Shown here in pieces: positions 1-17,300 of a stretch of 64,000 nt of DNA. A model generated the notes under the pieces. That model was not told the DNA's origin. It ran no database searches and saw nothing but the letters and a program-made list of their open reading frames with translations. The position numbers and the translations under genes were made by a program. This DNA comes from Perognathus longimembris pacificus (lineage: Eukaryota; Chordata; Mammalia; Rodentia; Heteromyidae), in contig NC_063163.1 of NCBI RefSeq assembly GCF_023159225.1, positions 108,097,885 through 108,161,884 on the forward strand. The letters are read 5' to 3'. Numbering within the stretch: position 1 is the stretch's first letter; each line of letters begins with the position of its first letter.

Positions 1-67
1 AGTGGATTTTGAATGAGAGGATCACACTTTGAAGCCAATCCTGACAAAGACCCCCCCCTCTCAATGC

Positions 68-185
68 ACAGCTGGGCACAGTAGCTTGCACTTGTCATCC
101 TCAGTTACACGAGAGAATGAGCTTGGGAGGATCATAGTTCCAGGCTAGCATGAGCAGACAAGTCTGTGAGACTCTGTCTCCACGG
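68..185 (+). mobile_element. B1-like SINE
   Basis: cagctgggcacagtagcttg to gagactctgtctcc, an old 7SL-derived monomer. Confidence 0.7.
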
Positions 186-308
186 TGGGAAGCTAGATGA
201 TGGCAGGAATTAGATGAGGTAGTGCTGGGACTATCATCAAATAGCAGGAAGCCTGAAGTCCACAGATCACAATGGATATGCCACTAGATAGAAAGTGAAA
301 AGCATAGT

Positions 309-413
309 CGGGGGCATGGCTCAGTGGTTTAGTCCCTCCCCAACAAGTTGGAGGCCTTGAGTTTAGTACTATGACCAAAAGAAAAAGACCGCCCCCCCCC
401 CCGCCCCGCCCCG
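309..413 (+). mobile_element. Single ID-like SINE followed by a C-rich run
   Basis: gggggcatggctcagtggtt body, a short A tail, then gcccccccccc-type sequence at 391-413. Confidence 0.65.
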
Positions 414-744
414 TAAGGACCAGTACTGTCAGCTCAGCTACTCAAACTGGAAGCCTTTGTTTTGTTTAATGCTTTCTCTCTTCTGCAGTTCAGACCCTCA
501 CATTTCCCTGTCTGGAGGACTATCATAGTCTAAACAATCACCCATCTCGGCTCTGATCCCAGTACATACGTGTGTGCCCTATCACTGCATACCTCTTTGC
601 AAATTAATAATGATCCCAAACTCTTAAAAACAAGAGATTATTACATTGGGTAGTATGACAAATATTAAAACCCTCCTAAACCAGATTAGTGAATATCAGC
701 ATATTGGCCATTGGCTTAACTTTTATTTTGCCTTATTTATCATA

Positions 745-811
745 TGGGGGATCATACCAGGACCTCACAATGCTAGGCAAGTAGTCTGCCACTGAGCTAC
801 TCTTCCAGCCA
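745..811 (-). mobile_element. Single ID-like SINE
   Basis: atgctaggcaagtagtctgc to ctcttccagcc, antisense. Confidence 0.65.
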
Positions 812-1699
812 ATGCTTTTTATTGTAAAGACCTTAAAATACCACAGATTTAGTTCAGATCCCTTCTTTTCTCTTTGCTGGCCCCATTCTGCTCCACTCCT
901 CTCAGTACTCCTGAAATTATCATATCACTCCTGCACATATTTTTATACTTTTCCTGTATATGTCTATTATAATACATGTTATGTAAAGCTTTTTTTACAT
1001 TTTAAAATAAAAGTATACTGTGGCTTTCATTTTTGCCACATTTATGTATGTGTGTGTGTCCCCAAGTGAAGAATTGTCCTGCATCCTGTACAACTTTTGA
1101 GTCTCCCACAGAATACTTATTTGTCATTCTCCTAGACCCTAACTCCACTTTGTGTATTAACATAATGGTATGGGGGGGGCACAATTTAATATAGTGAAAT
1201 TTCCAGGAATATAATTCAGCTGAGGAATGTAAATCAAAGAGACATTATACTAATTTGTGGTTTGGAACTTGAACAAGAGTTGTTTGTTACTCTAGAAAAA
1301 TCCTAGACGTGAAGGCAGCACAGCTCGTGGTATTTGAGTTGCCAATGCAACACACCTGCGGAGTCTGCCTTTGTAGCTTCTGCGCTCGGTGGTGATGCTA
1401 AGTTTAGGTGCAAGCATCTGACTACCGTACTTCATTATGTATTCTAGCCCAGTCAGCCTGAATATTCACATATTTAAACATATGCCATTTCATTATGAAT
1501 TATTTCCATTTAAAATTGGCTTGTGTATATGATACAAAGTAGAGGTGGAGTTTTTACTGTTTTCTGGTTGGGTAATCACTCTTGCTGTCGCCCCTATGTG
1601 GCCCCTCTTTTGCCCCCTGACTCAAACAGCCAACGCCTTCCTGTGCCAGATCCTCACAAATGCACGGCTCTCTCTCTCTCTCTCTGCGCTCGGTCCATG

Positions 1700-1950
1700 T
1701 GTCTTTGTACCACTCTCACACTGTTTTAATTACCTTGGTTTTATAATGTGTCTGCAGCAGTTGGTAACAAGGAGGGCAGGTTGCCATCCTAGTTCTCAAA
1801 ATTGTTTCAGCTATTCTTGGGTCTTTACTCTTCCGTATGAATTTAGGATTCGTTTTCAAGTTCCACAAGAAATTATTTTTAGGCTTTGGTTAGAATGCGC
1901 TGAATTGATAGATTAAGAAAAATTGAGGTCTTTTTACTGAACTACCTCAC
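1700..1950 (-). mobile_element. Old L1 fragment, antisense
   Basis: Resembles antisense ORF2-region L1 phrases such as ttcagctattcttgggtctt and gctgaattgatagatt. Recognised from memory. Confidence 0.5.
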
Positions 1951-2160
1951 CTAGGAACATGGATTATCTATCTTTCTATTCAGGGCTGCTTTATTTCTCT
2001 ATCTGGGTACTTGGGGGAAAAAAAGAGTTTGAAGTTTTATAAGTTTGGCTATATGACTCTTAGAAATCCTTTGTTCATATTTGTGTGCACACATATACAC
2101 AAATATGTATATGTACACATCTTTATACTCTGAAAGTTTCAAATATTCAAAAGTTTAGAA

Positions 2161-2396
2161 GCTGGATGCTGGTGGCTCACACCTGTAATCCTAGCTACTC
2201 AGGAGGCCAAGATATAAGGATCACCTTTTCAAAGCCAGCAGGAGCAGGAAAAGTCCATGAGACTCTTATCTCCAATGAACCACCAGAAAATCGGAAGTGA
2301 AGCTATGGCTCAGAGTGGTAGAGCACTAGTCTTGTGCACAAAAAGCTCACGAAAAGGGCCCAGCCACTGTCCTCTGAGCTCAAGCCCCACAACTGA
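2161..2396 (+). mobile_element. Composite B1/ID SINE with (CA)n tail
   Basis: Complete; the tail has become (CA)13 at 2397-2422. Confidence 0.9.
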
Positions 2397-2570
2397 CACA
2401 CACACACACACACACACACACAGAGCTTAGGAAACTGTATTATCAACAACTGCTCACCTGTTATCTAACTTTTGCAACTAATTAATGACCAGTCTTATTT
2501 CATATTAGTCCCTCATCCTCTCTCCCAAATAATATGAAATATCCAGAATCATATTTTTGTTCTTGTTTTC

Positions 2571-2574
2571 GTGT

Positions 2575-2614
<40 letters not shown>
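2571..2614. repeat. (GT)n microsatellite
   Basis: About 44 bases, one TA interruption, at the tail side of the adjacent antisense SINE. Confidence 0.95.
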
Positions 2615-2617
<3 letters not shown>

Positions 2618-2638
2618 AAAGCGTCTTCAGTTCCATTT

Positions 2639-2884
2639 TTGTGTGTCTGTGTGCTGGTAATGGAGCTTGAACTCAGGGCCTGGGTGCTGTCCCTTAGCTT
2701 TTTAGCTAAAGGCTAGAGCTCTACCATTTGAGGCACAGTTCTACTTCAGGCTTTTTGGTGGTTGATTGGAGATAAGGGTCTCATGAACTTTCCTGCTAGG
2801 CTAGCTTCAAAGCATAGACCCTCATATCTGAGGGTCCTCCTTAGTAGCTAGGTTTATAGGTATGAGCCACTAGCACCTGGCTCA
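2639..2884 (-). mobile_element. Composite B1/ID SINE
   Basis: Complete antisense copy whose tail is the neighbouring GT repeat. Confidence 0.88.
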
Positions 2885-3318
2885 TACAATACCTTTTTTT
2901 TATTTTTTGAGTATTTTTCATTGGAAAAAAAATTCCTTAATATCAGACATCTAGATACTGTTTGGATTTTCCTGGTCATCTTATAAAGGGTTTTTATAGT
3001 TACTTTATTTGAATCAGGACCCATGTAGTACATGTTTTGTATTTGGCCAATACATTTCTTAAGATTCCTTCTTTAAAACAAAAATTTTAGTCAAGTATAA
3101 TACACATTAGACATGGTATACAAATTCTAAAGGCATAGCTAGATACAGCTGACCCAAATAAAGCCAGATGAAGAAACAGTTTCAACAGAACTCCAGAACG
3201 TGCTCCAGCAAAGGTGTTCTACAAGGTAAACACTCTCTTGCTTCGAGCTTCCCCCCTTCTCCCTGCCAAAGTAGTTTGACCTATTTTTGAGCATTGTTCA
3301 CACCATACAGTGTGACCT

Positions 3319-3427
3319 TTTTGATTTTGTTTGGGATATGGTTTCACTGTATAGCTTAGGCTGACCTTGAACTCATGAGTCTCCTCTTTCAGCCTCTCAA
3401 GTGTTAGGGTTACATAATTTATGCCTG
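3319..3427 (-). mobile_element. B1-like SINE
   Basis: ggtttcactgtatagcttag to cagcctctcaagtgttaggg. Confidence 0.7.
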
Positions 3428-3470
3428 TATCTTTTATTTAACTTGGTATTTGTAAAAATTCTCCCATTAT

Positions 3471-3660
3471 GGGCTGGGGATATGGCCTAGTGGCAAGAGT
3501 GCTTGCCTCGTATACATGAGGCCTTGGGTTCAATTCCCCAGCACCACATATACAGAAAATGGCCAGAAGTGGCGCTGTGGCTCAGGTGGTAGAGTGCTAG
3601 CTTGAGCAAAGAGAAGCCAGGGACAGTGCTCAGGCCCTGAGTCTAAGGCCCAGGACTGGC

Positions 3661-3687
<27 letters not shown>
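3471..3687 (+). mobile_element. Dimeric ID-like SINE with 17-base target duplication
   Basis: Reference copy for this class. Left monomer: gggctggggatatggcc, pol III A-box region tggcctagtggc and B-box ggttcaattcc. Right ID-like monomer: gtggctcaggtggtagag to caggactggcc. A long A tail follows. The duplication aaaaattctcccattat is exact at 3454-3470 and 3688-3704, showing L1-mediated insertion, probably into an old L1. Confidence 0.93.
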
Positions 3688-3694
<7 letters not shown>

Positions 3695-3705
3695 CTCCCA
3701 TTATT

Positions 3706-4290
3706 GGGTATGCTTGTAGTTGGTTTATTTTCATTGCTTTATATTAGTGCATTGTGTGAATGAATAGATTGTTGGTAAATATGTGGGCTGTTTCCATTTG
3801 GGGGTGCAGTGACCTTTTTGTACCCCTCTTTTGGTGAACTTATGTACACGTTTGTGTTGGGAATACATCTGGAAATAGAAGAATAGAATATTCTACTTAC
3901 GGTACATACTTGCTAATACTTGGTTGTCTGTCATTTTCCTTTTTGCTTTTCTGGTGGGTATATACAGGTACTACCTTTGGGTTTTCACTTGTAATTTTCC
4001 TGATGATTAATGAAGTTTAGTTCCTTTTTATATGCTGGCCATTCAGATATTCTCTTTGTCAAGTACTCTTATTTTTTATTTGAAGGATGTCTTAGTAAAT
4101 GAGTATATTAAATCACTAAATTTGTGGGTTTATCTATTGAAGTGGTTATATCAATTTTATCCATATATATGAGTTCTTGATGTTAGTTTCATAGTTGTTT
4201 TAAATGATATCTTTTTGCTGGATTATTATTTTTGTGACATTCTTGTATTTTTCAAAACTTTACATATATTTTTCTTGATACTAAGATTGC
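3706..4290 (-). mobile_element. Old L1-like sequence
   Basis: Parts (ttgttggtaaatatgtggg, ttgttgggaatacatctgga-like text near 3855) look like antisense L1 3' sequence. Weak. Confidence 0.35.
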
Positions 4291-4310
4291 TTTGTTTCAC
4301 TTGTTATTTT

Positions 4311-4552
4311 ATTTATTTGTTTTTGTCAGTTATCAGCTTTGAACTCAGGGCCCAGGCACTCTCTGTAAGCTCTTTTTGCTCAAGGCTAGTGCTCTACCAC
4401 TTTGAGCCACGTGCCACTTCCGATTTTCGGGTGGTTAATTGGAGAGAAGAGTCCCATGGGGACTTTTCTACTGGGGCTGGCTTTCAACGGTGATCCTCAG
4501 ATCTCAGCCTCCTGAGTAGCTACAATTACAGGTGTGAGCTGTAGTGCCCAGC
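4311..4552 (-). mobile_element. Composite B1/ID SINE with 16-base target duplication
   Basis: Reference copy for this class. On the sense strand a B1-like half (gtaattgtagctactcagga type, with a B-box-like end) is followed by an ID-like half (gtggctcaaagtggtagag) and an A-rich tail. The duplication tttcacttgttatttt is at 4295-4310 and 4553-4568. Confidence 0.92.
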
Positions 4553-4635
4553 TTTCACTTGTTATTTTCAATTGTAACAAGAAGTATACAATGTCAGGTT
4601 TACCATCTTAACCATGTTTTGCTTCTTTGGTTTAT

Positions 4636-4867
4636 TTTTTTGCAGGACAGTGGCCTTGAACTTGGTTCAGGCACTGTCCCTAAGCTCTTTTTGCTCAAAG
4701 CTAGCACTGTACCACTTGAGCTACAGAACCATTTACAGTTTTTTCTGTGGTTAATTGGAAATAAGACTCTCATGGCCTTTTCTGCCCAGGCTGGCTTGAA
4801 CCACCATCCTTACGTCACAGCCTCCTGAGTAGCTAGGATTACAAGTGTGAGCCACCAGCTCCCAGCT
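4636..4867 (-). mobile_element. Composite B1/ID SINE
   Basis: A complete antisense copy that appears to split an older L1-like fragment. Confidence 0.88.
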
Positions 4868-5000
4868 CATTTTAACCATTACTAAATGGTTAAAGTATTA
4901 AGTATATTTATGTTACTATAAAACAGAGCTCCAGAACTCGTCATCTTGGAAAACTAGAACACAGCCTATTGAACATCTTCCCATTCCCTCCTTCCTCTGA
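4868..5000 (-). mobile_element. Old L1 3'-end fragment
   Basis: cattttaaccattactaaat and gagctccagaactcgtcatc fit the old L1M antisense 3' end. Its start lies before the SINE at 4636. Confidence 0.45.
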
Positions 5001-5326
5001 TATTTGCTTTGTTAGTAATTGCTTTGTATGTTGTTTTTTTTAATCTTTATTTTCAGCCTCTCTGGTTAGGCAGATTTGTTTGTTTTCGTAGCTTTTGTAA
5101 AGAGCAGTTTTCATTTCTTTTAAATTCAATATGAGAATCTTTGAATAATCATATATGATCTGTTTGCATTTACCATGATTGTTGTATTTGTGTTTATATT
5201 TACAGTCTTGTTCTGTATTTTTATTTTCCTGGCTTTGTTCACCCACCATCACCCCTCTTCTATTTTCTTTTCTTATTTTTTTCATCCTACTCATGTGAAT
5301 ATTATATGGCATTCATATACATCATT

Positions 5327-5429
5327 GTCATCATCATCATCATTATTATTATTGATATTACTTGAGGCTTGAATTCAAAGCTTTGAACTTGCTAGGCAGG
5401 CACTCTACCACTAAGCTACATCTCTGGCC
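5327..5429 (-). mobile_element. (ATC/ATT)n and single ID-like SINE
   Basis: A short trinucleotide array 5327-5354 is the tail of an antisense ID element ending taagctacatctctggccc. Confidence 0.7.
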
Positions 5430-5468
5430 CTAAGAAAGTGCAATGAGCACTAATTATTTTTGAGATAG

Positions 5469-5775
5469 TGAGGTGCCAGACTTTGAAGTCAGGCCCCACC
5501 ACGTGAACCCCATTTTAGAATCGAACCCTGAGCCAATCAGATTTGTACCTGTGTTCTAATCTTGCTTGCACAGTTGATTGTTTTAACCTTGTTCTTTGCC
5601 TTTATAAGCCCTGTGTAATCACAGCTCGGGCTTCCTCCTAACCTCCGCTGTGTTGGTGGGTAGGACGAGGCCCGAGTTGGCAGCTCGTTAAATAAAGCCT
5701 TGCCTTGCTTTTGCATTTCGGAGTGTCTGAATCTTGGTGGTCTTCTTGGGGGTGGTCTTGCGACTTGGCACAACA
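5469..5775 (+). mobile_element. Solo LTR, ERV1 (gammaretrovirus-like) type
   Basis: TGAGGTG...CACAACA, 307 bases, flanked by an exact 4-base duplication ATAG (5465-5468 and 5776-5779), as expected for class I elements. Inside are a CCAAT box (agccaatcag), a TATA-like tttataag and an AATAAA. No internal retroviral genes adjoin it, so it is a solo LTR. It is 2.5 kb upstream of TMEM218, in the same orientation. Confidence 0.9.
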
Positions 5776-5854
5776 ATAGGATCCCTTTTCCTGCCGGAGC
5801 ATGAGCCTGCCAGAAAACAATCCACCTATTTTTGGCTTCCTATCATCGCTACAG

Positions 5855-5991
5855 TGCCAGGAACACACTGCCATGCCCAGCTTCTTCCACCAAAATGGAC
5901 TGTTTTGCCTGGGCTAGCCTGGAACCACAACCCTTCTGATCTCAGCCTCTCAAGTAGCTAGGATTGTAGATGTGAGTCCCCAGTACCTGGC
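5855..5991 (-). mobile_element. Composite SINE fragment
   Basis: Mostly the B1-like half with the ID-like half degraded, just after the ERV1 LTR. Confidence 0.65.
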
Positions 5992-6156
5992 TTCCTATAT
6001 GTAGATCTAGCTATACTAACACATGTATATTTCACTTAATAAAACCTACAGGTTATCATTGACAGTTACCTGCTGGGGAAATTAGAGTCAGTCTTCTTTA
6101 ATTTAGAACTGTTCTTTCTCATCTTGCATGCAATATTGAGTCATATTTAGTCCTCT

Positions 6157-6382
6157 TTTTTTTGTAACATCCTGGGGCTTGAACTCAGGGCCTGGGTGCT
6201 GTCCCTGAGCTTTAGTGCTCAAGGCTAGTGCTCTACCACTTGAGCACTGCAGCTTTTTGGTGGTTAATTGGAAACAAGAGTCTCATGGACTTAGCTGCCC
6301 AGGCTGGCTTCAAACTAATCCTTGGATCTCAGCTTCCTAAGTGACTACGATTACAGATGTGACCCACCAGCACCTGGCTGGC
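6157..6382 (-). mobile_element. Composite B1/ID SINE
   Basis: Complete, begins tttttttt and ends gacccaccagcacctggc. Confidence 0.88.
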
Positions 6383-6544
6383 TGTCAAATTCTTTTAAAT
6401 CTGTTTTACTGAAGATCACTGTGTGTTCCGTGTTGTGTAAGACATGTTGTTGGCTCTACTCATCAGATTGACCAGAAGTTACAGCCATCTTCCTAAGTCT
6501 TCGTGCGACCACACTTGATTCTTGCCAGCTTATCAGCACTGCTT

Positions 6545-7065
6545 TGTGTATTCATCCAAGAGATACTTCTTGCATATAATCTCTGTGCTGGCAACTAACA
6601 CTACCTGAATGAGAAAGACAAAGTTTCTGCTCTCCTGAGGTTAGTTGGAGAGACAGAAAATAAACTTGTAAGCAAAGGAATAAAAAGCTTAGCTGTAGCT
6701 CAGTGATAGCATTTGTTTAGCATTCATGACCCTGGATTCAATCCCCAGTACTGGGAAGAAAAAACAAAACCAGTTAGCTACCACTGGTGAAGAGTACTCT
6801 GGAAGAAATAGAGTGATGGAGAGGAACTTTTGGGGGGTTACCTATAGGCAGTATGGGAAGATCTGAGAAAGTGAAGGACTGGAGAAGTGGAAACATAATG
6901 AGGTGCAACTAACAGAGGTAGTTGGGGATTAAGGCTTGAATTTAGGCAATAGACACAGCATACTAAGACACAGAGGGAAAATTCATGACATGTAGAATTA
7001 GTGAGATGAGCCCATGAGGCTTTAACAAGGGGAGAGTGCTCCCCAGTGAGGCTACAGAAACTAGT
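6545..7065 (+). repeat. Possible old interspersed repeat
   Basis: tctgctctcctgaggttag and gagagacagaaaataaactt resemble an old mammalian repeat; a single ID-like SINE at 6690-6768 interrupts it. Confidence 0.3.
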
Positions 7066-7070
7066 GGGAA

Positions 7071-7313
7071 GCTGGGCGCTGATGGCTTATGTCTGTAATC
7101 CTAGCTTCTCAGGAGGCTGAGATCTGAGGATCATGGTTCACAGTCAACCTGGGCAGGAAAGTCCGTGAGACTCTTTATCTCTGATTAGATATCAGAACCG
7201 GAAGTAGAGCTGTGGTTCAAAGTGGTAGAGCACTAGCCTTGAGCAAAAGAGCTCAGGGACAATTCCCAGGCTCCAAGTTCAAGTCCCATGACTGACAAAA
7301 AGAAAAAGAAATT
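7071..7313 (+). mobile_element. Composite B1/ID SINE
   Basis: Complete copy with A-rich tail. Confidence 0.9.
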
Positions 7314-7436
7314 GATGGGAGCCAGGCCACTCCTAACTCAGCCTAGCATGCACTTGCCACACTGACCCCTTTCCAAGAGTGCCCAGTTCTAACAATACCT
7401 TTCTTGTAAAATTGTGGTCTCAAGAACAGTGAGAAA

Positions 7437-7668
7437 CACCAGGTGCCAGTGGCTCACTCTTGTAATTCTAGTTCCTTGGGAGGTTGAGATATGATGGTCA
7501 CAGTTCAAAGCTGGCCCAGGCAACAAAGTCTGTGAGACTCTTATCTCCAGTGAACCACCAGAAAGCCAGAAGTGGAGCCTGTGGCTCAAGTGGTGGAGTG
7601 CCATCCTTGAGTGAAAATCTTTAGGGAAAGAGCTCACGCCCTGAATTCAAGCCCCAGCACACATACAC
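7437..7668 (+). mobile_element. Composite B1/ID SINE
   Basis: Complete, same orientation as the previous copy, upstream of TMEM218. Confidence 0.88.
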
Positions 7669-8184
7669 CCCCACTGAAAGAATTTCTGTTGCTATAAGCC
7701 ACAAGATAGAAAACTAAGCCATACTCCTTTGAAGTTATATCACATGTACCTCCTCCGTTAATCATAATCCCTTCCTAGAAGCTTGAACCCATGATTAAAT
7801 GAGATAGGTCTGTGAAGTTCTTAGCACATAGTAAATGTTTGCAATTAGTGATAGCTCCTGTTCTTCTCTTAAGGCCTGGAAGTTTTCTCCCTTTTGTGAA
7901 TAAGAACTGGACAGCAGAGTGGAGAGTTCTGTCTTGTGATTGCCTGGTAAGTCACAGTTCATACCCTGGATTTCACCAAAGCTTCAACTTCTGTTTGGCC
8001 TTGGAGTGAGGCCTTGGGCCTTCTACCAGCCCTGGCTAGGGTTTTGTAATGAGGTTCAGCCTTCTACCAAGGGTGGAAGGGAGAAACGCCAACTCAGAGA
8101 GCATTCTTAGGAGATGCGTGCAGAGCTGAGAGCAATCTCCCTCAAAGAAAGGTTTTGTGTTCTAAATCTCTAGTTTCTATTCAG

Positions 8185-13924
<5,740 letters not shown>

Positions 13925-14308
13925 TGGTCTTTTCTGAGGAAACCAAGACTCTTCTCCTCCCCTTCATTTTGATGTCATCTTGAGAAGAAGAGGATGGCTT
14001 TCGCATCTTCTGACTGGAGGAATATCCATTTACCACTACGACAAAACTCTCTTGAGTTCTGGCTTCCAGAAACAAATCACAAAATTGACCCTACAGGCAC
14101 AGAGTCCTAGCTGACTTCTTAGAACCTGCACTTCAGGATTTCCATCTGTTTTGAAAGGAAAAGAGTTATGCTGATCTGCTTAGAGTACATTTTCTATCAA
14201 ATTGTTAGTAGTAGATTTGGGGGAATTTTTTTTTCTTCTGTTGTCCAACAAAAGAACCTGATCTTTTTTGGTAGTTTGTAGGATTCTTAGTTTTAAGATT
14301 GCAATCAG

Positions 14309-14512
14309 GGGCTGGGAATATGGCTTAGTGCTAGAGTGCTTGCCTTCATGCATGCATGAAGCCTTGGGTTTAACTCCTAGCACCACATAAACAGAAAAAT
14401 GCGGAATGGCACTGAAGCTCAAGTGGTAGAGTGCTAGCCTTGAGCAAAAAGAAGCCAGGGACATTGTTCAGGCCCTGAGTTCAAGCCCCATGACTGGCCA
14501 AAGAAAAAAAGA
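14309..14512 (+). mobile_element. Dimeric ID-like SINE in the probable TMEM218 3' UTR
   Basis: A diverged copy with a short A-rich tail. Confidence 0.9.
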
Positions 14513-14722
14513 TTGCAGTCATCTGGAAAGGAAATGCACTTAAGCTCAGAAGGATATTTTAACTTGGAGCACATGTTTAGAGTTGGTTATTGATCACTGT
14601 ATGCATATAATTCCACAGAACACTATAAAATCGGTGAACAACCACTGGTGGTCTGAATTGTACTTTAAACTCTTAGCCACAACTTTCTGAAGCTTGTATT
14701 TTTTTTTCAAGTTTGCTTGGTG

Positions 14723-14728
14723 ATTAAA
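14723..14728 (+). terminator. Candidate poly(A) signal of TMEM218
   Basis: ATTAAA, the commonest variant hexamer, lies about 800 bases after the stop with a T-rich stretch downstream. I saw no AATAAA between the stop and this point. Confidence 0.35.
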
Positions 14729-14859
14729 GATATAGAATGTTGATTATTTTTTGCCATGTATCTCTGGATTCGTTTTTTTCCAAGATCTGATAACTTCTGT
14801 GTACCTCGTTTAATTACCACAAACATCCATTTTAGGGTTGGTCCTCTTTTCATCATTTT

Positions 14860-14995
14860 TGTTGGTGTTTTGTCGCATTTTTGGTTTTGTTCTGTGACAA
14901 AAATCTCACTGTGTTGCTCAGGCTAGTCTTAAAACCCTGCATGCATCCTTCTGGTTCAGCCTCCTGAGTGTTGGGATTACAGGCCTATGTCACAA
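14860..14995 (-). mobile_element. B1-like SINE
   Basis: ctcactgtgttgctcaggct and cctgagtgttgggattacag, antisense, just past the TMEM218 3' end. Confidence 0.78.
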
Positions 14996-15287
14996 AGGCT
15001 GAGCTTTCAGGCCTCTGTCACCAAGGGGAGCTTTCTCTTTGCACCATTAGTAGCCCTTCTCCAAACCCAGTAAGGCATATGTATTCAGCAGGAAACTATA
15101 ACTTTACCCCTGACTCCTCTTCCAGACCAAGCAAGATTTGTCACTAGAGGGGCACTGGTCTAGCCTCTACTTTGGAGGTGTCCTCCTGAGCACCTAAAGC
15201 TATGTGATAAAGAGTCTTGGCTTAAAGTTAAGAACCGTGAGAATAGGAAAGATGGATTAAATTTGTTCTGTATACCAATTGCATGCT

Positions 15288-15425
15288 AATTTCCTTGACG
15301 TTTATTTAATTTTTGTAACAGTCACTATCAGCCCTATTTTAAAGTAGAAACAAATGGAGACTTAAGGAGGTTCACTTACTTACTGAAGCTCACGGATCTG
15401 GCAGACCTAAATGTCGCAGATGCCA
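15288..15425 (+). repeat. MIR fragment
   Basis: ccctattttaaagtagaaac and actgaagctcacggatctgg fit a MIR core. Confidence 0.55.
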
Positions 15426-15622
15426 GGTCCTATCTCAAGCTGGAAGAAAACCACTAAGCTCTGGATTTTGAGAGCTTGAAGGGGGTCAGAGCCATGTCTT
15501 TACTTTCTTGCCTGGACACTATCTTCAGGGTCGAGAAGAACCCTATCCTGCCACCTTTGAGGAGTCTCAGTCCTTAGTGACTGAAAGTCATTGGTGGCTG
15601 GTGAGGGCCAGGAGTGGTTGTT

Positions 15623-15642
15623 CCCCCCCCCCCCCCCCCCCC
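15623..15642. repeat. C20 homopolymer
   Basis: Twenty consecutive C on +. Confidence 0.95.
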
Positions 15643-16429
15643 ACTGAGACCATCCCCTTCACTATCGTCTTCCGTTAGGAAAAGCTTTGCAGATAAGACC
15701 TTTTAGAAAATTTCAAAGGAAATAATTTCTGAAGTCTAGCCTAGAGTCGTAGGGTAAAAAAAAAAGAAGAAAAGTTCCCTCCAAACAGACTGGAGAAAGG
15801 GAGAATGCAGAGCTGGCAATGGAGGTGGGTAGGCTGGGTCATGCTCTTGAGCTGCTCTGCACACCGCACAGAAGCTTCTCGGTGCCTGTGAGCCTCTGTG
15901 CAGTGAACTTGAACCAGCAAGTAGAGCATTCTCTCCTCACAACTGCCATTTGCACCCTTCTCCCCAGAGCCTTACTGAGAAAGCTTCCTGACCATCACTC
16001 ATCTTTTTTTTCTCCCAAAAAGGTGTCCAGCTACTGAGTCAATGAATTTCAGATCTCACACCTATGACTGTTTGACATGGCATTCCTAATTCACAGGCTT
16101 TGCTGGAGATGGCTCAGATACCAGCAGAAATCATCTTAGTGTTCCATTTAGCCCTTCTCTGTCTAGTGAGTGGTCTTAGGGTAGATGATGCTGGTCTATT
16201 TTCTATCAGGAAACTTATGGTCCAGAGATTTTGAAAGATGAGGAGGGACAGTGAGTCAGGCTTTTATATGAGACAACAGGCTATTTCATAATCTAGTATG
16301 TTCAGACAAGCTAAATTAACAGGACCCCATTCTAACTCAAGGGAAATCATTTGTTTGATCTATTAGGTGGTGCCGTGTTTTATCTTAGAACTTTCTCACA
16401 TCATCAGGACACACTGGGTAACTCGTGGA

Positions 16430-16663
16430 TTTTTCTTCTTCCGGGACCTGGGTTTAAACTCAGTGCTTCCCACTTCCTCAGCTTGCTTGCTTGGCTAGTG
16501 CTGTACAGCTTGGGCCACACCTCCAGTCTGGAGTTTTTGCTGGTTAACTGGAGATGGAATCTTGCAGACTTCCCTGCTTGGGTTAGCTTCAAAGTGGGAT
16601 CCTTCAGGTCTCAGCCTCCCAAGTAGCTAGGATTACAGGAGTGAGCCACTGGTACCCAGCTCA
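16430..16663 (-). mobile_element. Composite B1/ID SINE
   Basis: Diverged copy ending gagccactggtacccagc. Confidence 0.82.
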
Positions 16664-16800
16664 CACACACTGGAGAGATAGATAGATAGATGGATACATA
16701 TATATATATACACATATATGTGTATGTGTATATATGTATATACACACACATATCCAACACACATAAACACACAGACACACACACATGTATATGTGTGTGT
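16663..16800. repeat. Compound microsatellite (CA, GATA, TA, TG)
   Basis: Stretches of gatagatagata, tatatatata and acacacac in series. Confidence 0.9.
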
Positions 16801-16819
16801 AAGTTTCTCCCATCAGTAA

Positions 16820-16893
16820 GAGGAATGTAGCTCAAGTGGTAGAGGACTTGCCTAACAAGCACAAGGCCCTGGGTTCGATCTCCAGTGTCAGTC
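16820..16893 (+). mobile_element. Single ID-like SINE
   Basis: tRNA-like body with B-box ggttcgatct. Confidence 0.75.
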
Positions 16894-17214
16894 AATCAGT
16901 CAATTAAAAGGAACTAAAACTAACCTTTTTATGCAGGTTTTTACATGTGAACATGAACTAGAAAAATTACACGCAGTTGTTCATTCAACATTGAGCACCT
17001 GCTGGTAGAGTGAGCAATTGAAGGACTGGCTCTGAGATGCCCACATTGTCTTCCCAACTCCATCTTGGGATGCAGGTATACCAGTTGCCTTTAAGTGTTT
17101 TTATTCTAACAAAATAATCCATTTTTTGTTCTGTTCTTTAAGACAAACTTATCTGTTAATTCTGTTTCACTGCTGTAGCAGCCAAAGCCTTTCTGTTTTG
17201 TTCTCGACATGTAA

Positions 17215-17300
17215 TGAAACGAGGTCTTATTTTACAGATGGGAAACAGGCAGGGAGAAGAGATTTTAAAAGCTCACAGCTGGTTGGTAGTGGCACTCACT
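17215..17300 (+). repeat. MIR core fragment
   Basis: attttacagatgggaaacag and agctcacagctggttggtag. Confidence 0.55.

Larger units (their letters stand above)
13925..14745 (+). other. TMEM218: Probable TMEM218 3' untranslated region
   Basis: Untranslated sequence follows the stop. The first plausible poly(A) signal is ATTAAA at 14723-14728, followed by T-rich sequence. A sense-oriented dimeric SINE (14309-14512) would lie inside the 3' UTR. The 3' end is inferred. Confidence 0.4.
15000..16425. other. Intergenic sequence between TMEM218 and SLC37A2, proximal part
   Basis: Apart from a MIR fragment and a C20 run I see nothing coding. ORFs here are short and lack recognisable domains. Confidence 0.6.

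Noticed and set aside
3471..3560. tRNA-like sequence with A and B boxes
   Set aside because: It is the left monomer of an ID-type SINE, repeated many times; it lacks a proper tRNA fold and is followed by the SINE right half and poly(A).
5469..5775. Possible full endogenous retrovirus
   Set aside because: There is only one LTR with matching target duplications on both sides and no adjoining internal genes, so it is a solo LTR. The same holds for 26852-27238.
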